From positions 1-64,000 of the forward strand of contig NZ_ABXW01000007.1 of NCBI RefSeq assembly GCF_000173415.1: a stretch of DNA of 64,000 nucleotides, read 5' to 3'. Of the stretch, positions 7,675 through 17,029 are shown one piece after another. Source of the stretch: Providencia alcalifaciens DSM 30120. Lineage in GTDB: Bacteria > Pseudomonadota > Gammaproteobacteria > Enterobacterales > Enterobacteriaceae. A program made the translations under genes and the position numbers. How positions within the stretch are numbered: position 1 is the stretch's first letter; each line of letters begins with the position of its first letter. The notes under the pieces are model-generated. The model was not told the DNA's origin. It saw only the letters and a program-made list of their open reading frames with translations, and ran no database searches.

Positions 7675-8187
7675 ATGTCTGCTTCTATTGTAAAGAAACG
7701 GCCTTTAAGTCGTTATATTAAAGATTTTAAACACAGCCAAACTCATTGTGCGCACTGTAATAAAACGCTTGATCGCATCTCCCTCGTTTTCAATGATGGC
7801 ATCTTAAATAAAGAAGCTATTGCTGACATGACCGATTTGGTTGATGAAGCGGCTTGGGGTGAACTTCAAGGGCAATTTACAGCACTTTGTCGTTTTTGTA
7901 GCGAGATTTTCTGTAATAGTAATACAGACTATTTCGATATTATGTCTTTTAAACAGTATTTGTTCCTACAGACAGAAATGAGTCATAGCACCGTTCGCGA
8001 GTACGTTGTTCGTCTACGCCGCTTAGATGAGCTACTATCATCCTCTAACTTTTCAATGAAGAATTTTACGGCAAGTAAAGTGCAAGAAGAGTTGAGCGAT
8101 AAAATGACTGATTCAGCGTTTAGTAATTACAATATTGCGCTACGTAAGTATGAGCAATATTTAAGCTGGCAGTCAGAAAAAAACTAA
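7675..8187 (+). CDS. fliZ: FliZ, flagellar regulatory DNA-binding protein
   Basis: A 170-residue protein closely resembling E. coli FliZ (183 aa). The N-terminus KRPLSRYIKDFKHSQTHCAHC is nearly identical, and the central QTEMSHSTVREYVVRLRRL, part of the integrase-like core that binds DNA, is conserved. FliZ binds sigma-S-type promoters as an antagonist and promotes FlhDC activity, favouring motility. The two CxxC pairs (in HCAHC and CRFC) are kept. In E. coli fliZ follows fliA in one operon. Here no fliA is nearby, a 1-kb non-coding region precedes the gene, and it has its own terminator, so it is an independent unit. The C-terminal tail is shorter than in E. coli. Confidence 0.93.
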   Translation: MSASIVKKRPLSRYIKDFKHSQTHCAHCNKTLDRISLVFNDGILNKEAIADMTDLVDEAAWGELQGQFTALCRFCSEIFCNSNTDYFDIMSFKQYLFLQTEMSHSTVREYVVRLRRLDELLSSSNFSMKNFTASKVQEELSDKMTDSAFSNYNIALRKYEQYLSWQSEKN

Positions 8188-8251
8188 AAATATTTTAAGT
8201 TAATAAAAATAGTTGGTCATACAATTGTTTTTAAAACTAAAATAAGCCAAT

Positions 8252-8276
8252 AGGTGTCCAATAGGGCACCTTTTTT
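8252..8276 (+). terminator. Terminator of fliZ
   Basis: An AGGTGTCC/GGGCACCT stem (8252-8259 and 8264-8271, one G-T pair) with a short loop is followed by a run of T residues to 8276. Confidence 0.88.
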
Positions 8277-8492
8277 ATTTTTAAATAATTAAGAATAAAA
8301 AAGCCATTAACTAAACAGTTTTAGAATTAAATTTATCCAACTGTTATGATTAAATATAATAATGAAATATAAAAATTAATAGGAGCTATTTAATTAAATT
8401 TATAGATAAATAGATAAGTTTATAAATAAAATTATAGTGAATATTAGGAAGGGATGACGACAAAAGAGCATATATGAATAGATTTAAGTGTG

Positions 8493-8546
8493 AAAGCCTG
8501 AGTTTACCTGCACCGTTTGTACGTTTGCTGGAAACTCAGGCTTTTT
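8493..8546 (+). terminator. 13-bp stem with a T5 tail between fliZ and putA
   Basis: A perfect 13-bp inverted repeat (8493-8505 and 8532-8544) with a 26-nt loop is followed on the plus strand by T residues to 8546, immediately before the putA stop. On the minus strand only TTTCACAC follows, so it is a weaker terminator for putA. It could be bidirectional, or the end of an unrecognised plus-strand transcript. Nothing else is recognisable between 8277 and 8492. Confidence 0.6.
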
Positions 8547-8551
8547 GCATA

Positions 8552-11500
8552 TTATCCGATAGTCATTAAGCTCGCATTTCCACCTGCTGCGGCGGTATTC
8601 ACACTTAAAGAACGCTCATGAACCAAACGTTCAATTAATAAGTTCGTTTCGCCACGCTCAAAGCCTTGAACTGAGATAATAGGTCCTTTACGTTTAGCAA
8701 TAACTTCGCAAACATGTTTCAATTGTTCGCTGTCTCCGTGGTAAATCACACCTTCAATTGGCTCAACGGCATTTTGCCAATCTTTAGTGAACGAAATTGT
8801 TTTGCGAACTTTTTCTGGCAGTGATTTAAAGATCTTCTGATGTAAATCGCTATTTGCCCACAATGTTTGGCAGCCACTGGCAAGTACTGCAGATAATTGG
8901 ATTAAGCAATCTTGTTCATTATCGCTAAGGCATAAAATAGTGCCGCGTGGACGTAGGGTGTATGTATTTTTCTCACCTGTTGGTCCGGGTAATAAACGCG
9001 ATGTTCCCGCTTGTGTTAAGCGAGCAAATTGCTCGATAACATTTTGTTCAATACCTGTTTGTTGTTTTTGAGCCCAAGCGGAGAATGCTTCAAATGGTGC
9101 TAATAACTCAGCACGCGCACTCGCATCCATAGGCAGGTAGTTGTCTTGTTGTTCCAACGTTTGACATACTGCATTTTCAGGGCGTTCACTTAATAAACGG
9201 TATAGATAAAGTGGACCGCCTGCTTTTGGACCTGTACCAGAAAGACCTTCACCACCAAACGGTTGAACTCCAACAACGGCACCTACCATATTACGGTTAA
9301 CGTATAGGTTACCCACTTTCGCTTTTGCAACAACTTGATTGATTGTTTCATCAATACGGGTATGAACCCCAAGTGTTAATCCATAGCCCGCCGCATTGAT
9401 CTGATCAACTAAATGGTCTAACTCATCACGTTTGAAGCGAACAACATGCAGAACTGGCCCGAAAATTTCTTTTTTCAGTTCGCCAATGTTATCGAGTTCA
9501 ATCAGCGTTGGTTTAACGTAAGTTCCTTCAGCTTGTTCTTGTTGATCTTGACTATTGGTAAATACTGCTTGGAAGACCGTTTTGCCTTTGCTGCGCATTT
9601 GCTGAATATGCTGTTCAATATTCTCTTTGGCTTCACTGTCGATAACCGGACCAATATCGGTTGAGATATGCTCTGGATTGCCCATACGACACTCTTCCAT
9701 TGCGCCTTTTAACATACGAATTGTTCGGTCAGCGACATCTTCTTGAACACAAAGGATACGTAAAGCGGAGCAGCGCTGACCCGCGCTATCAAAAGCTGAG
9801 GCCACGACATCGGTCACCACTTGTTCAGTGAGCGCTGAAGAGTCAACAATCATTGCGTTCAAGCCGCCGGTTTCAGCGATTAATGGCGTTGGGCGACCTT
9901 GAACATCTAAGCGACCTGCAATATTACGCTGTAGTAAACCCGCCACTTCCGTGGAACCCGTGAACATCACGCCACGAACGCGTTGATCACCCACTAATTT
10001 CGCGCCAATAGTTTCCCCTTTGCCCGGTAAAAATTGTAAAACATCACGAGGAATACCCGCTTGGTGCATGATGGAGACTGCAATGGCGCCGATTAATGGT
10101 GTTTGTTCCGCAGGTTTTGCTAGCACAGTGTTACCCGCCGCTAACGCCGCCGCAATTTGTCCAGAGAAGATAGCGAGCGGGAAGTTCCACGGGCTGATAC
10201 ACACCACAGGACCGAGAGGTCGATGTGTATTGTTATCAAAGTCTTCACGGACTTGTGTTGCATAATAATTTAGAAAATCAACAGCTTCTCGTACTTCAGC
10301 AATGGCGTTTGTGTAGGTTTTTCCTGCTTCACGCACGAGTACATCCAATAATGGCTGTAACTGTTGTTCCATGATATCGGCAGCTCGTAAGAGGATAGCT
10401 GCACGTTCAGAGGGTGGCGTTGCAAACCAAATTGCCCCAGCATCTGTTGCAATATTAAGCGCATGCTCTGCTTCTTGTTCATTCGCTTCACGAACTTTAC
10501 CCACGATATCTCGATGGCAAGCTGGGTTGATAATTGCAACCGCTTCAGGCAGTGCTTGTTGGGCAATAAATTCACCCCCAAGCAGAGGCTCTGCCACTTT
10601 TTCTTGCGTAGCCGCATTTAATAGTGCGCTAGACAGTGAGGCTAAGCGGTGTTCGTTAGACAAATCTAAACCCATTGAATTGACGCGGCGAGTGCCGTAG
10701 AGATCACGAGGTAATGGGATTTTAGGGTGAGGTAAACCAATTTGTCCTTCCGCTTTAGACAGTTCACGAACATCTTTCACTGGATCAGCGACTAGCTCAT
10801 CTAATGGGATAGTTGCATCTGCAATTCGGTTTACAAAGGAGGTATTTGCGCCATTTTCTAATAAACGACGTACTAAATAAGCCAGTAAGGTTTCGTGCGT
10901 TCCAACGGGAGCATAAATACGGCAAGGGCGGTTGAGTTTTCCGTCTGCCACTTTACCAACAACTTGTTCATATAATGGCTCGCCCATGCCATGTAGGCAT
11001 TGGAACTCATATTGACCAGGGTAGTAGTTTTTACCGGCAATTTGGTAAATCGCTGATAAGGTATGTGCGTTATGCGTCGCAAACTGAGGGTAAATTAAAT
11101 TTGGTACAGAAAGTAATTTACGCGCGCAAGCTAAGTACGAAACGTCGGTATATACCTTACGCGTATAAACAGGATAACCCTCTAAGCCATCAATTTGTGC
11201 ACGCTTAATTTCGCTATCCCAATAAGCACCTTTAACCAGACGGATCATTAATCGGCGTTGGCTACGTTCAGCAAGATTAATAATAGAATCAATGACAAAT
11301 GGACAACGTTTTTGGTAAGCCTGAATGACGAAACCAATTCCGTTCCAACCGGCTAATTGTGGCTCAAAACACAGTTTTTCGAGTAAATCTAGCGAGATCT
11401 CTAAGCGGTCAGCTTCTTCTGCATCAATGTTGATCCCAATATCGTATTGGTGAGCTTGCATCACTAAAGATAGCAGACGTGGATAGAGTTCTTCCATCAC

Positions 11501-12535
11501 ACGGGCATATTGGGCGCGGCTATAGCGTGGATGCAGGGCGGATAATTTAATGGAAATTCCTGGACCTTCATAGATCCCGCGCCCGTTAGATGCTTTACCA
11601 ATCGCGTGAATAGCTTGTTGGTAAGAGACCATATAGTCTTGAGCATCTTTTTCAGTTAACGCAGCTTCGCCTAGCATGTCATAGGAATAGCGGAAACCTT
11701 TATCTTCCAATTTACGTGCGTTGGCAAGGGCTTGAGCGATAGTTTCACCCGTCACAAATTGCTCGCCCATTAAACGCATCGCCATATCGACGCCTTTTCG
11801 TACGAGTGGTTCGCCGCTTTTGCTTATGATGCGATTTAACGATGAAGACAATTTTGCTTCATTGTGGGTAGAAACTAATTTTCCTGTAAATAATAGTCCC
11901 CATGTTGCCGCATTGACAAACATGGAACTGCTTTGCCCAACATGAGATTGCCAGTTACCCGTGCTAATTTTGTCACGAATCAAGGCATCTCGAGTCGCTT
12001 TATCGGGGATACGTAATAATGCTTCGGCTAGGCACATTAATGCCACACCTTCTTGAGAAGACAGCGAAAACTCTTGGAGCAAGCCTTGAACTATACCGGA
12101 ACGACCTACGCCATTTTTTTGATTACGTAATTTTTCTGCGATGGAATAAGCTAATTTATGCGCTGCATCAGCTTGTTCAGGTGGCAGTTCTGCTTGTTGT
12201 AACAGCATAGGAACGGCTTGAGTTTCAGGGATACGGTAAGCGGAGGTGATCGCGGAGCGTTTCACTGACTGAGGCAAAATGTGTTCAGCAAATTCAAGGA
12301 AGGGTTGATAAAGGGTTTCAACTGATGAAGTATCATCACTTAAATTCTGATCTTTTGTATCCAAAACCGTTGATAATTCAGGTATAATTTGGTTGTTATC
12401 GAGTTGCTCTAAATAATTATATATAGCTTGCTTAATAAGCCAATGCGATGTGCGATCAAGACGTTGAGCGGCTGCTTTAATGCGGTCACGAGTTTCTTCA
12501 TCAAGTCTCACACCCATAGTTGTTGTGCTACTCAT
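8552..12535 (-). CDS. putA: PutA: bifunctional proline dehydrogenase / P5C dehydrogenase and repressor
   Basis: A 1327-residue trifunctional flavoprotein (E. coli PutA 1320 aa). It oxidises proline to pyrroline-5-carboxylate with FAD, then to glutamate with NAD+, at the inner membrane. Without proline it represses the put genes. Domains in order: ribbon-helix-helix DNA-binding domain (about 1-45, with MGVRLDEETRDRIK), proline dehydrogenase barrel (about 260-570, with GPGISIKLSALHPRY), aldehyde dehydrogenase domain (about 650-1110) with the Glu of ETGGLNA and the catalytic Cys of GQRCSALR, and a C-terminal domain. All are intact. The ATG at 12535 is chosen over the upstream in-frame start because AAGGAAGGA precedes it and it restores the E. 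coli N-terminus. It is divergent from putP. Confidence 0.97.
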   Translation of the reverse strand: MSSTTTMGVRLDEETRDRIKAAAQRLDRTSHWLIKQAIYNYLEQLDNNQIIPELSTVLDTKDQNLSDDTSSVETLYQPFLEFAEHILPQSVKRSAITSAYRIPETQAVPMLLQQAELPPEQADAAHKLAYSIAEKLRNQKNGVGRSGIVQGLLQEFSLSSQEGVALMCLAEALLRIPDKATRDALIRDKISTGNWQSHVGQSSSMFVNAATWGLLFTGKLVSTHNEAKLSSSLNRIISKSGEPLVRKGVDMAMRLMGEQFVTGETIAQALANARKLEDKGFRYSYDMLGEAALTEKDAQDYMVSYQQAIHAIGKASNGRGIYEGPGISIKLSALHPRYSRAQYARVMEELYPRLLSLVMQAHQYDIGINIDAEEADRLEISLDLLEKLCFEPQLAGWNGIGFVIQAYQKRCPFVIDSIINLAERSQRRLMIRLVKGAYWDSEIKRAQIDGLEGYPVYTRKVYTDVSYLACARKLLSVPNLIYPQFATHNAHTLSAIYQIAGKNYYPGQYEFQCLHGMGEPLYEQVVGKVADGKLNRPCRIYAPVGTHETLLAYLVRRLLENGANTSFVNRIADATIPLDELVADPVKDVRELSKAEGQIGLPHPKIPLPRDLYGTRRVNSMGLDLSNEHRLASLSSALLNAATQEKVAEPLLGGEFIAQQALPEAVAIINPACHRDIVGKVREANEQEAEHALNIATDAGAIWFATPPSERAAILLRAADIMEQQLQPLLDVLVREAGKTYTNAIAEVREAVDFLNYYATQVREDFDNNTHRPLGPVVCISPWNFPLAIFSGQIAAALAAGNTVLAKPAEQTPLIGAIAVSIMHQAGIPRDVLQFLPGKGETIGAKLVGDQRVRGVMFTGSTEVAGLLQRNIAGRLDVQGRPTPLIAETGGLNAMIVDSSALTEQVVTDVVASAFDSAGQRCSALRILCVQEDVADRTIRMLKGAMEECRMGNPEHISTDIGPVIDSEAKENIEQHIQQMRSKGKTVFQAVFTNSQDQQEQAEGTYVKPTLIELDNIGELKKEIFGPVLHVVRFKRDELDHLVDQINAAGYGLTLGVHTRIDETINQVVAKAKVGNLYVNRNMVGAVVGVQPFGGEGLSGTGPKAGGPLYLYRLLSERPENAVCQTLEQQDNYLPMDASARAELLAPFEAFSAWAQKQQTGIEQNVIEQFARLTQAGTSRLLPGPTGEKNTYTLRPRGTILCLSDNEQDCLIQLSAVLASGCQTLWANSDLHQKIFKSLPEKVRKTISFTKDWQNAVEPIEGVIYHGDSEQLKHVCEVIAKRKGPIISVQGFERGETNLLIERLVHERSLSVNTAAAGGNASLMTIG

Positions 12536-12594
12536 CTTAATTCCTTCCTTTTCACAGGTGTTAAATACCAAAAGTTATACACCATTATGATGAT

Positions 12595-12955
12595 GTTGCA
12601 ACTTTGTGCAACATTGTTAATGTGGCATGTGAAGAAAATGTGAAACAACTCTTATTTTTATCAGTAATTAATGATGTTAATTCATTGGTTTTAATTAATT
12701 TTGTTTTATATCAATTGATTAGAGATAATTGGCTGATGATGGTAAGTTAATCACTTAATTAAGAATTTGACTTAAAAGTTTAACATTTGTGATGTGTCTT
12801 TTATTTATTGAACAAAAAATAGTTAATTTCTTGTTAAATGCATCTGAGTCTGTCTAGCATGATGTGGCAAAGTTATAGAGTTATTGCAACACAAACAATC
12901 ACAACATAGATAAGGTGTGCATCAAAAAATGCCGAATTGTGCAATTAAGTGCAAC
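12595..12955. promoter_or_regulatory. put control region with four GTTGCA boxes
   Basis: The 493-bp gap between putA and putP holds four copies of GTTGCA or its complement, at 12595-12600, 12607-12612 (TGCAAC, facing the first), 12885-12890 and 12950-12955 (both TGCAAC). GTTGCA is the core bound by the ribbon-helix-helix domain of E. coli PutA. Two sit near each gene, so both divergent promoters could be repressed together. I cannot place the promoters themselves with confidence. Confidence 0.7.
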
Positions 12956-13028
12956 ATCTTGAGATTAAAAGTTATCAAAGAAAATTATAAAGATAACGTT
13001 AAAATAGACGCATTATGGAGACGACAGG

Positions 13029-14513
13029 ATGACTGTAAGCACTCCGATGATCATTATGTTCATCGTATATATCACGGGTATGTTATTGATTGGCTACTTA
13101 GCCTATCGTTCAACGAAAAATTTTGATGATTACATTCTAGGAGGACGAAGTTTAGGTAGTGTGGTTACCGCATTATCAGCAGGGGCTTCGGATATGAGTG
13201 GCTGGTTATTGATGGGCTTACCCGGCGCCATTTTCCTCGCAGGAATTTCTGAAAGTTGGATTGCTATTGGTTTATGTCTAGGCGCATACCTGAACTGGCT
13301 ATTTGTGGCGGGTCGCTTACGTGTACAAACCGAGAAAAACAATAATGCGTTAACGCTTCCTGACTATTTTACGAGTCGTTTTGAGGATAATAGTAAGATT
13401 TTACGTATTATTTCTGCGGTGGTGATCTTAGTTTTCTTTACGATTTATTGTGCATCTGGCGTTGTTGCGGGTGGGTTGTTATTTGAAAGTACGTTTAACA
13501 TCAGCTACGACAAAGCCCTTTGGTTAGGAGCGTTAGCGACCATTGCTTATACCTTCTTAGGGGGCTTCTTAGCTGTTAGCTGGACAGATACCGTACAAGC
13601 ATCATTGATGATTTTTGCCCTAATTTTAACGCCAATTGTGGTTATTTTATCTCTGGGTGGGTTAGATACATCGATTGAAGTTATTAAAGCTAAAAACCCT
13701 GAGTACCTTGATATGTTTAAGGGAATGAACTTTGTTGCCATTCTATCATTGTTGGGTTGGGGACTGGGTTACTTTGGACAACCTCATATCCTCGCACGTT
13801 TTATGGCGGCAGATTCTCACCGTACTATTCGCTCCGCGCGCCGTATTAGTATGACGTGGATGACATTATGTTTAGGTGGAACGATTGCGGTTGGTTTCTT
13901 TGGGATTGCATATTTTGAAAATAATCCTGCATTAGCTGGCTCTGTGATGAAAAATAACGAACGTATTTTCATGGAATTGGCTGGGCTTCTATTTAATCCG
14001 TGGGTTGCTGGTATCTTGTTATCCGCAATTTTAGCCGCGGTAATGAGTACGTTAAGTTGCCAGTTATTAGTGTGTGCGAGTGCATTAACAGAAGATTTAT
14101 ACAAACCATTCTTCCGTAAGTCAGCAAGCCAAAAAGAATTAGTGTGGGTAGGGCGTGGGATGGTGTTGTTAGTCGCTGCGATTGCTATCTATATTGCGCA
14201 AGATCCTAATAACAAAGTACTAGGATTAGTGAGTAATGCATGGGCAGGCTTTGGTGCTGCATTTGGTCCAGTCGTTTTACTCTCTGTTATGTGGAAACGC
14301 ATGACTCGCACGGGAGCTCTGGCGGGGATGATTATTGGTGCGGTAACAGTATTAGTCTGGATGAAGTTTAAGTGGTTAGGTTTATACGAAATCATCCCTG
14401 GCTTTATCTTTGCTTCTATTGCCATTATCGTTGTGAGTTTAGTTACAAAAGCCCCAAGTGCAGCTGCCCAAGCACGTTTTGATGAGGCGGAGGCCGAATA
14501 TAATCAGAAGTAA
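13029..14513 (+). CDS. putP: PutP sodium/proline symporter
   Basis: A 494-residue inner-membrane transporter of the SSS family (E. coli PutP 502 aa) that imports proline with Na+. About 13 membrane segments are expected. Conserved regions include RSTKNFDDYILGGRSLG after the first helix, SAGASDMSGWLLMGLPGA (Na+ and proline binding), the loop SWTDTVQASLM and GYFGQPHILARFMAADSH. The ATG at 13029 gives the family N-terminus MxxSTPM. It is divergent from putA, supplying substrate for it, and closes with a strong bidirectional terminator. Confidence 0.97.
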   Translation: MTVSTPMIIMFIVYITGMLLIGYLAYRSTKNFDDYILGGRSLGSVVTALSAGASDMSGWLLMGLPGAIFLAGISESWIAIGLCLGAYLNWLFVAGRLRVQTEKNNNALTLPDYFTSRFEDNSKILRIISAVVILVFFTIYCASGVVAGGLLFESTFNISYDKALWLGALATIAYTFLGGFLAVSWTDTVQASLMIFALILTPIVVILSLGGLDTSIEVIKAKNPEYLDMFKGMNFVAILSLLGWGLGYFGQPHILARFMAADSHRTIRSARRISMTWMTLCLGGTIAVGFFGIAYFENNPALAGSVMKNNERIFMELAGLLFNPWVAGILLSAILAAVMSTLSCQLLVCASALTEDLYKPFFRKSASQKELVWVGRGMVLLVAAIAIYIAQDPNNKVLGLVSNAWAGFGAAFGPVVLLSVMWKRMTRTGALAGMIIGAVTVLVWMKFKWLGLYEIIPGFIFASIAIIVVSLVTKAPSAAAQARFDEAEAEYNQK

Positions 14514-14560
14514 TTGATGATTGAATCGTTTATTTTTTGATTAATATTTTATTGATAATA

Positions 14561-14592
14561 AAAAGGCTGGAAGGGAAACCTTCCAGCCTTTT
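14561..14592. terminator. Bidirectional terminator between putP and cycA
   Basis: A perfect 14-bp stem (14561-14574 and 14579-14592) closed by a GAAA tetraloop has A-rich and T-rich flanks, so it works in both directions for the convergent genes. Confidence 0.95.
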
Positions 14593-14610
14593 ATTTTACC
14601 GTGTGGATAA

Positions 14611-16011
14611 TCAGCGTGGTTTACGGCGTTTTACCACTTGATAACCGATAAATAGAATGACAAACCATAACGGTGTCGCAATCAATGCTTGTCGGGTGTC
14701 ATGCTGGAATGCCAGTAAGACCACCATAAATGCAAAAAAGGCTAAACTGACCCATGACATGAAAATACCTAGAGGCATTTTATAGCGAGATGCGGCATGT
14801 TTTTCTGGGCGATGTTTACGGAAATTCAAATAGCTTAATAAGATCATACTCCAGATAAACATAAACAGAATGGCGGATACGGTTGTCACCAACGTAAATG
14901 CATGCATGATATCTGGGATGAAGTAGATCAACACGATCCCAAAGCTTAGGCAGATACAGGTAAAAATTAAGCCTGTAGCAGGGACCGCTTTTTTCGATAA
15001 TTGGCTAAATTGTTTTGGTGCATCACCTTCTTTTGATAACCCAAACAGCATGCGGCTGGTAGAGAAAACGCCACTATTCGCAGATGACGCCGCAGAGGTC
15101 AGCACAACAAAGTTCACGATACTTGCTGCGGCAGGTAGACTTATCAGTACAAACATTTCCACGAAAGGGCTTTTGTCTGCCAAAATGGTACGCCAAGGCG
15201 TAACTGCCATAATGACAATCAGGGATAGTACATAGAATGCTATGATGCGAATTGGAATAGCGTTAATCGCTTTTGGCAGTGATTTCTCTGGATCACGGGT
15301 TTCTGCTGCGGCTGTTCCTACTAATTCAATACCCACAAAGGCAAAAATTGCGATTTGGAATCCTGCAAAAAAGCCACTAAGTCCCATTGGGAACATGCCA
15401 CCATCATTCCAAATGTTGCTTAAGGACGCAGTATGTCCCGTTGGTGATTGGAAATTCATGGCAATTAGCGTACCGCCTACAGCGATCAATGTCACAATTG
15501 CGATAATTTTTATCATTGCAAACCAGAACTCCAGCTCACCAAACAGTCGAACGGAGACCAAGTTAAGTGTGAGTAGGGTAGCAACGCAAATAAATGAAGT
15601 GACCCATTCAGGGAAATTAGGCACCCAGAAACTGACATACGAGGTGATGGCGATAATATCGGCTATTCCCGTAATCACCCAGCAAAACCAGTAGGTCCAG
15701 CCGACAAAAAAGCCCGCCCAAGGTCCGATTAAATCAGCAGAAAAATCACTGAACGATTTATAATCAAGGTTAGAAAGAAGTAATTCTCCCATCGCTCGCA
15801 TAACGAAAAACAGCACAAAGCCGATGATCATATACACGAAGATAATGGAGGGACCCGCAAGAGAGATTGTTTTCCCTGATCCCATAAATAGTCCCGTTCC
15901 AATTGCACCACCAATAGCAATTAATTGGATGTGACGGTTGCTGAGACTGCGTTTTAGTTGGTTTCGGTCAGATGATGGCCGAGAGGCGGTTGTTGTTGCA
16001 TTTTCTTCCAT
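14611..16011 (-). CDS. cycA: CycA D-serine/D-alanine/glycine permease
   Basis: A 466-residue amino-acid permease of the APC superfamily with about 12 membrane segments, very similar to E. coli CycA (470 aa). Diagnostic stretches are NRHIQLIAIGGAIGTGLFMG (first helix, substrate-binding Gly-rich loop), SGFFAGFQIAIFAFVGIELVG and TSAASSANSGVFSTSRMLFG. It imports glycine, D-alanine, D-serine and related small amino acids with protons. It is a single-gene unit. Its stop faces putP across a shared terminator. Confidence 0.94.
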   Translation of the reverse strand: MEENATTTASRPSSDRNQLKRSLSNRHIQLIAIGGAIGTGLFMGSGKTISLAGPSIIFVYMIIGFVLFFVMRAMGELLLSNLDYKSFSDFSADLIGPWAGFFVGWTYWFCWVITGIADIIAITSYVSFWVPNFPEWVTSFICVATLLTLNLVSVRLFGELEFWFAMIKIIAIVTLIAVGGTLIAMNFQSPTGHTASLSNIWNDGGMFPMGLSGFFAGFQIAIFAFVGIELVGTAAAETRDPEKSLPKAINAIPIRIIAFYVLSLIVIMAVTPWRTILADKSPFVEMFVLISLPAAASIVNFVVLTSAASSANSGVFSTSRMLFGLSKEGDAPKQFSQLSKKAVPATGLIFTCICLSFGIVLIYFIPDIMHAFTLVTTVSAILFMFIWSMILLSYLNFRKHRPEKHAASRYKMPLGIFMSWVSLAFFAFMVVLLAFQHDTRQALIATPLWFVILFIGYQVVKRRKPR

Positions 16012-16266
16012 ACAATTATTTGTCCGATAGTCATTGTGATGTTAACCCACACTATTTTTTTTAGTTTGTGGCGGTGTTTGCTCGAAATATTGTGACATAA
16101 ATCTCAATTGGAGTAAGAAAAAATTTACAAAGGATAGGGAGAGTGATGGTTTTACCAACGATTTACCTCTCTATTTTAACATTAGTAACTAAAAATTAAC
16201 CTAAGCAATAAAAGTAGCAGAATAATATTGACTGTGCCAAATATGAGGCGCTAAATAATATGCATC

Positions 16267-16339
16267 GGGTTGTTAGCTCAGTTGGCAGAGTAGGCGACTC
16301 TTAATCGCTCGGTCTGGGGTTCGAACCCCCAACAACCCA
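16267..16339 (+). tRNA. tRNA-Lys (anticodon CTT), no encoded CCA
   Basis: A 73-nt cloverleaf: acceptor GGGTTGT/ACAACCC with discriminator A, D-arm GCTC-AGTTGGCA-GAGT (one wobble pair), anticodon stem GGCGA/TCGCT around CTCTTAA (anticodon CTT, reading AAG), and T-arm TGGGG-TTCGAAC-CCCCA. The 3' CCA is not encoded (TTT follows). The body resembles enterobacterial tRNA-Lys, but the E. coli genes have a TTT anticodon and an encoded CCA, so this is an extra, divergent isoacceptor. It appears expressible, with a terminator downstream. Confidence 0.88.
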
Positions 16340-16365
16340 TTTGAATAGCGCTGTAATATCAGCGG

Positions 16366-16405
16366 AAAAGCCACTTTATCGATAAGATATATTAAGTGGC
16401 TTTTT
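16366..16405 (+). terminator. Terminator after tRNA-Lys(CTT)
   Basis: AAAAGCCACTT (from 16366) pairs with AAGTGGCTTTT (to 16404) around an AT-rich loop, followed by a T-run. Confidence 0.88.
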
Positions 16406-16446
16406 GTTTTTGTGGGGTACCGCGGGTTACTGATTTCTTTATATGG

Positions 16447-16878
16447 CTAGCATAATTTGTTGACAGTCACTTTCACGTCATAGCCCACCACATATAATGC
16501 TTGCTCTAATGTCTCAATTTTTGAAGCATATTGGAGGTCGAGTAATCGCTCAATCTGTTGTGCATTTATATTAAGTGTTCGCGCCATTTTGCTGCGCGGA
16601 GTTTGTGTTTCAATCAATGCATTATGTAATGCTATTTTTAAGCAACTTAATATAGGCAAATGAACAATGAATGCATCTGGTGCCGAATTTTGGGGAAGCG
16701 GTATCGGATTTCTTAATGTGATCAGTTCTGAAAATGCGTTAAGTAATGTTTCTTGGGCTTCTAATTCGACATCTTCTGCACAATAAGTGACCCCTTGAAT
16801 ATCTGGGAAGTCACAAAAGTTAATTTCGTATACACCTTCATCTTCTACAAATTCAACTGTTGCTAAGTAACTAAACAT
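16447..16878 (-). CDS. HicB-like antitoxin-type protein without a partner toxin
   Basis: A 143-residue HicB-family protein. The N-terminal half has the partial RNase-H-like fold (FVEDEGVYEINFCDFPDIQG, about 6-25) and the C-terminal half an XRE-type helix-turn-helix (around SKMARTLNINAQQIERLLDL and KIETLEQAL). This is the size and architecture of E. coli HicB, which neutralises the mRNA interferase HicA and represses its operon. No HicA-like ORF of about 60 aa is adjacent on either side, so it is solitary. The ATG at 16878 follows GAGG at 6-nt spacing and is preferred to an in-frame TTG 12 nt upstream. Confidence 0.75.
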   Translation of the reverse strand: MFSYLATVEFVEDEGVYEINFCDFPDIQGVTYCAEDVELEAQETLLNAFSELITLRNPIPLPQNSAPDAFIVHLPILSCLKIALHNALIETQTPRSKMARTLNINAQQIERLLDLQYASKIETLEQALYVVGYDVKVTVNKLC

Positions 16879-17029
16879 ATTTAACCTCAAAAATAAGTCT
16901 CTTTATAAAATAAAGAGTACAAAACCTCACAAGATAGGTAATAAGATGACTGTTAATAAAATGAAAAATGAACGGTGATAATACATGAATTGAACGTTTT
17001 TTCTTCAAGGCTTACGTTTTGATGAAAAA

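Noticed and set aside
12917..13126. A 69-codon frame overlapping the putP start
   Set aside because: It overlaps PutP in another frame; PutP is unambiguous.
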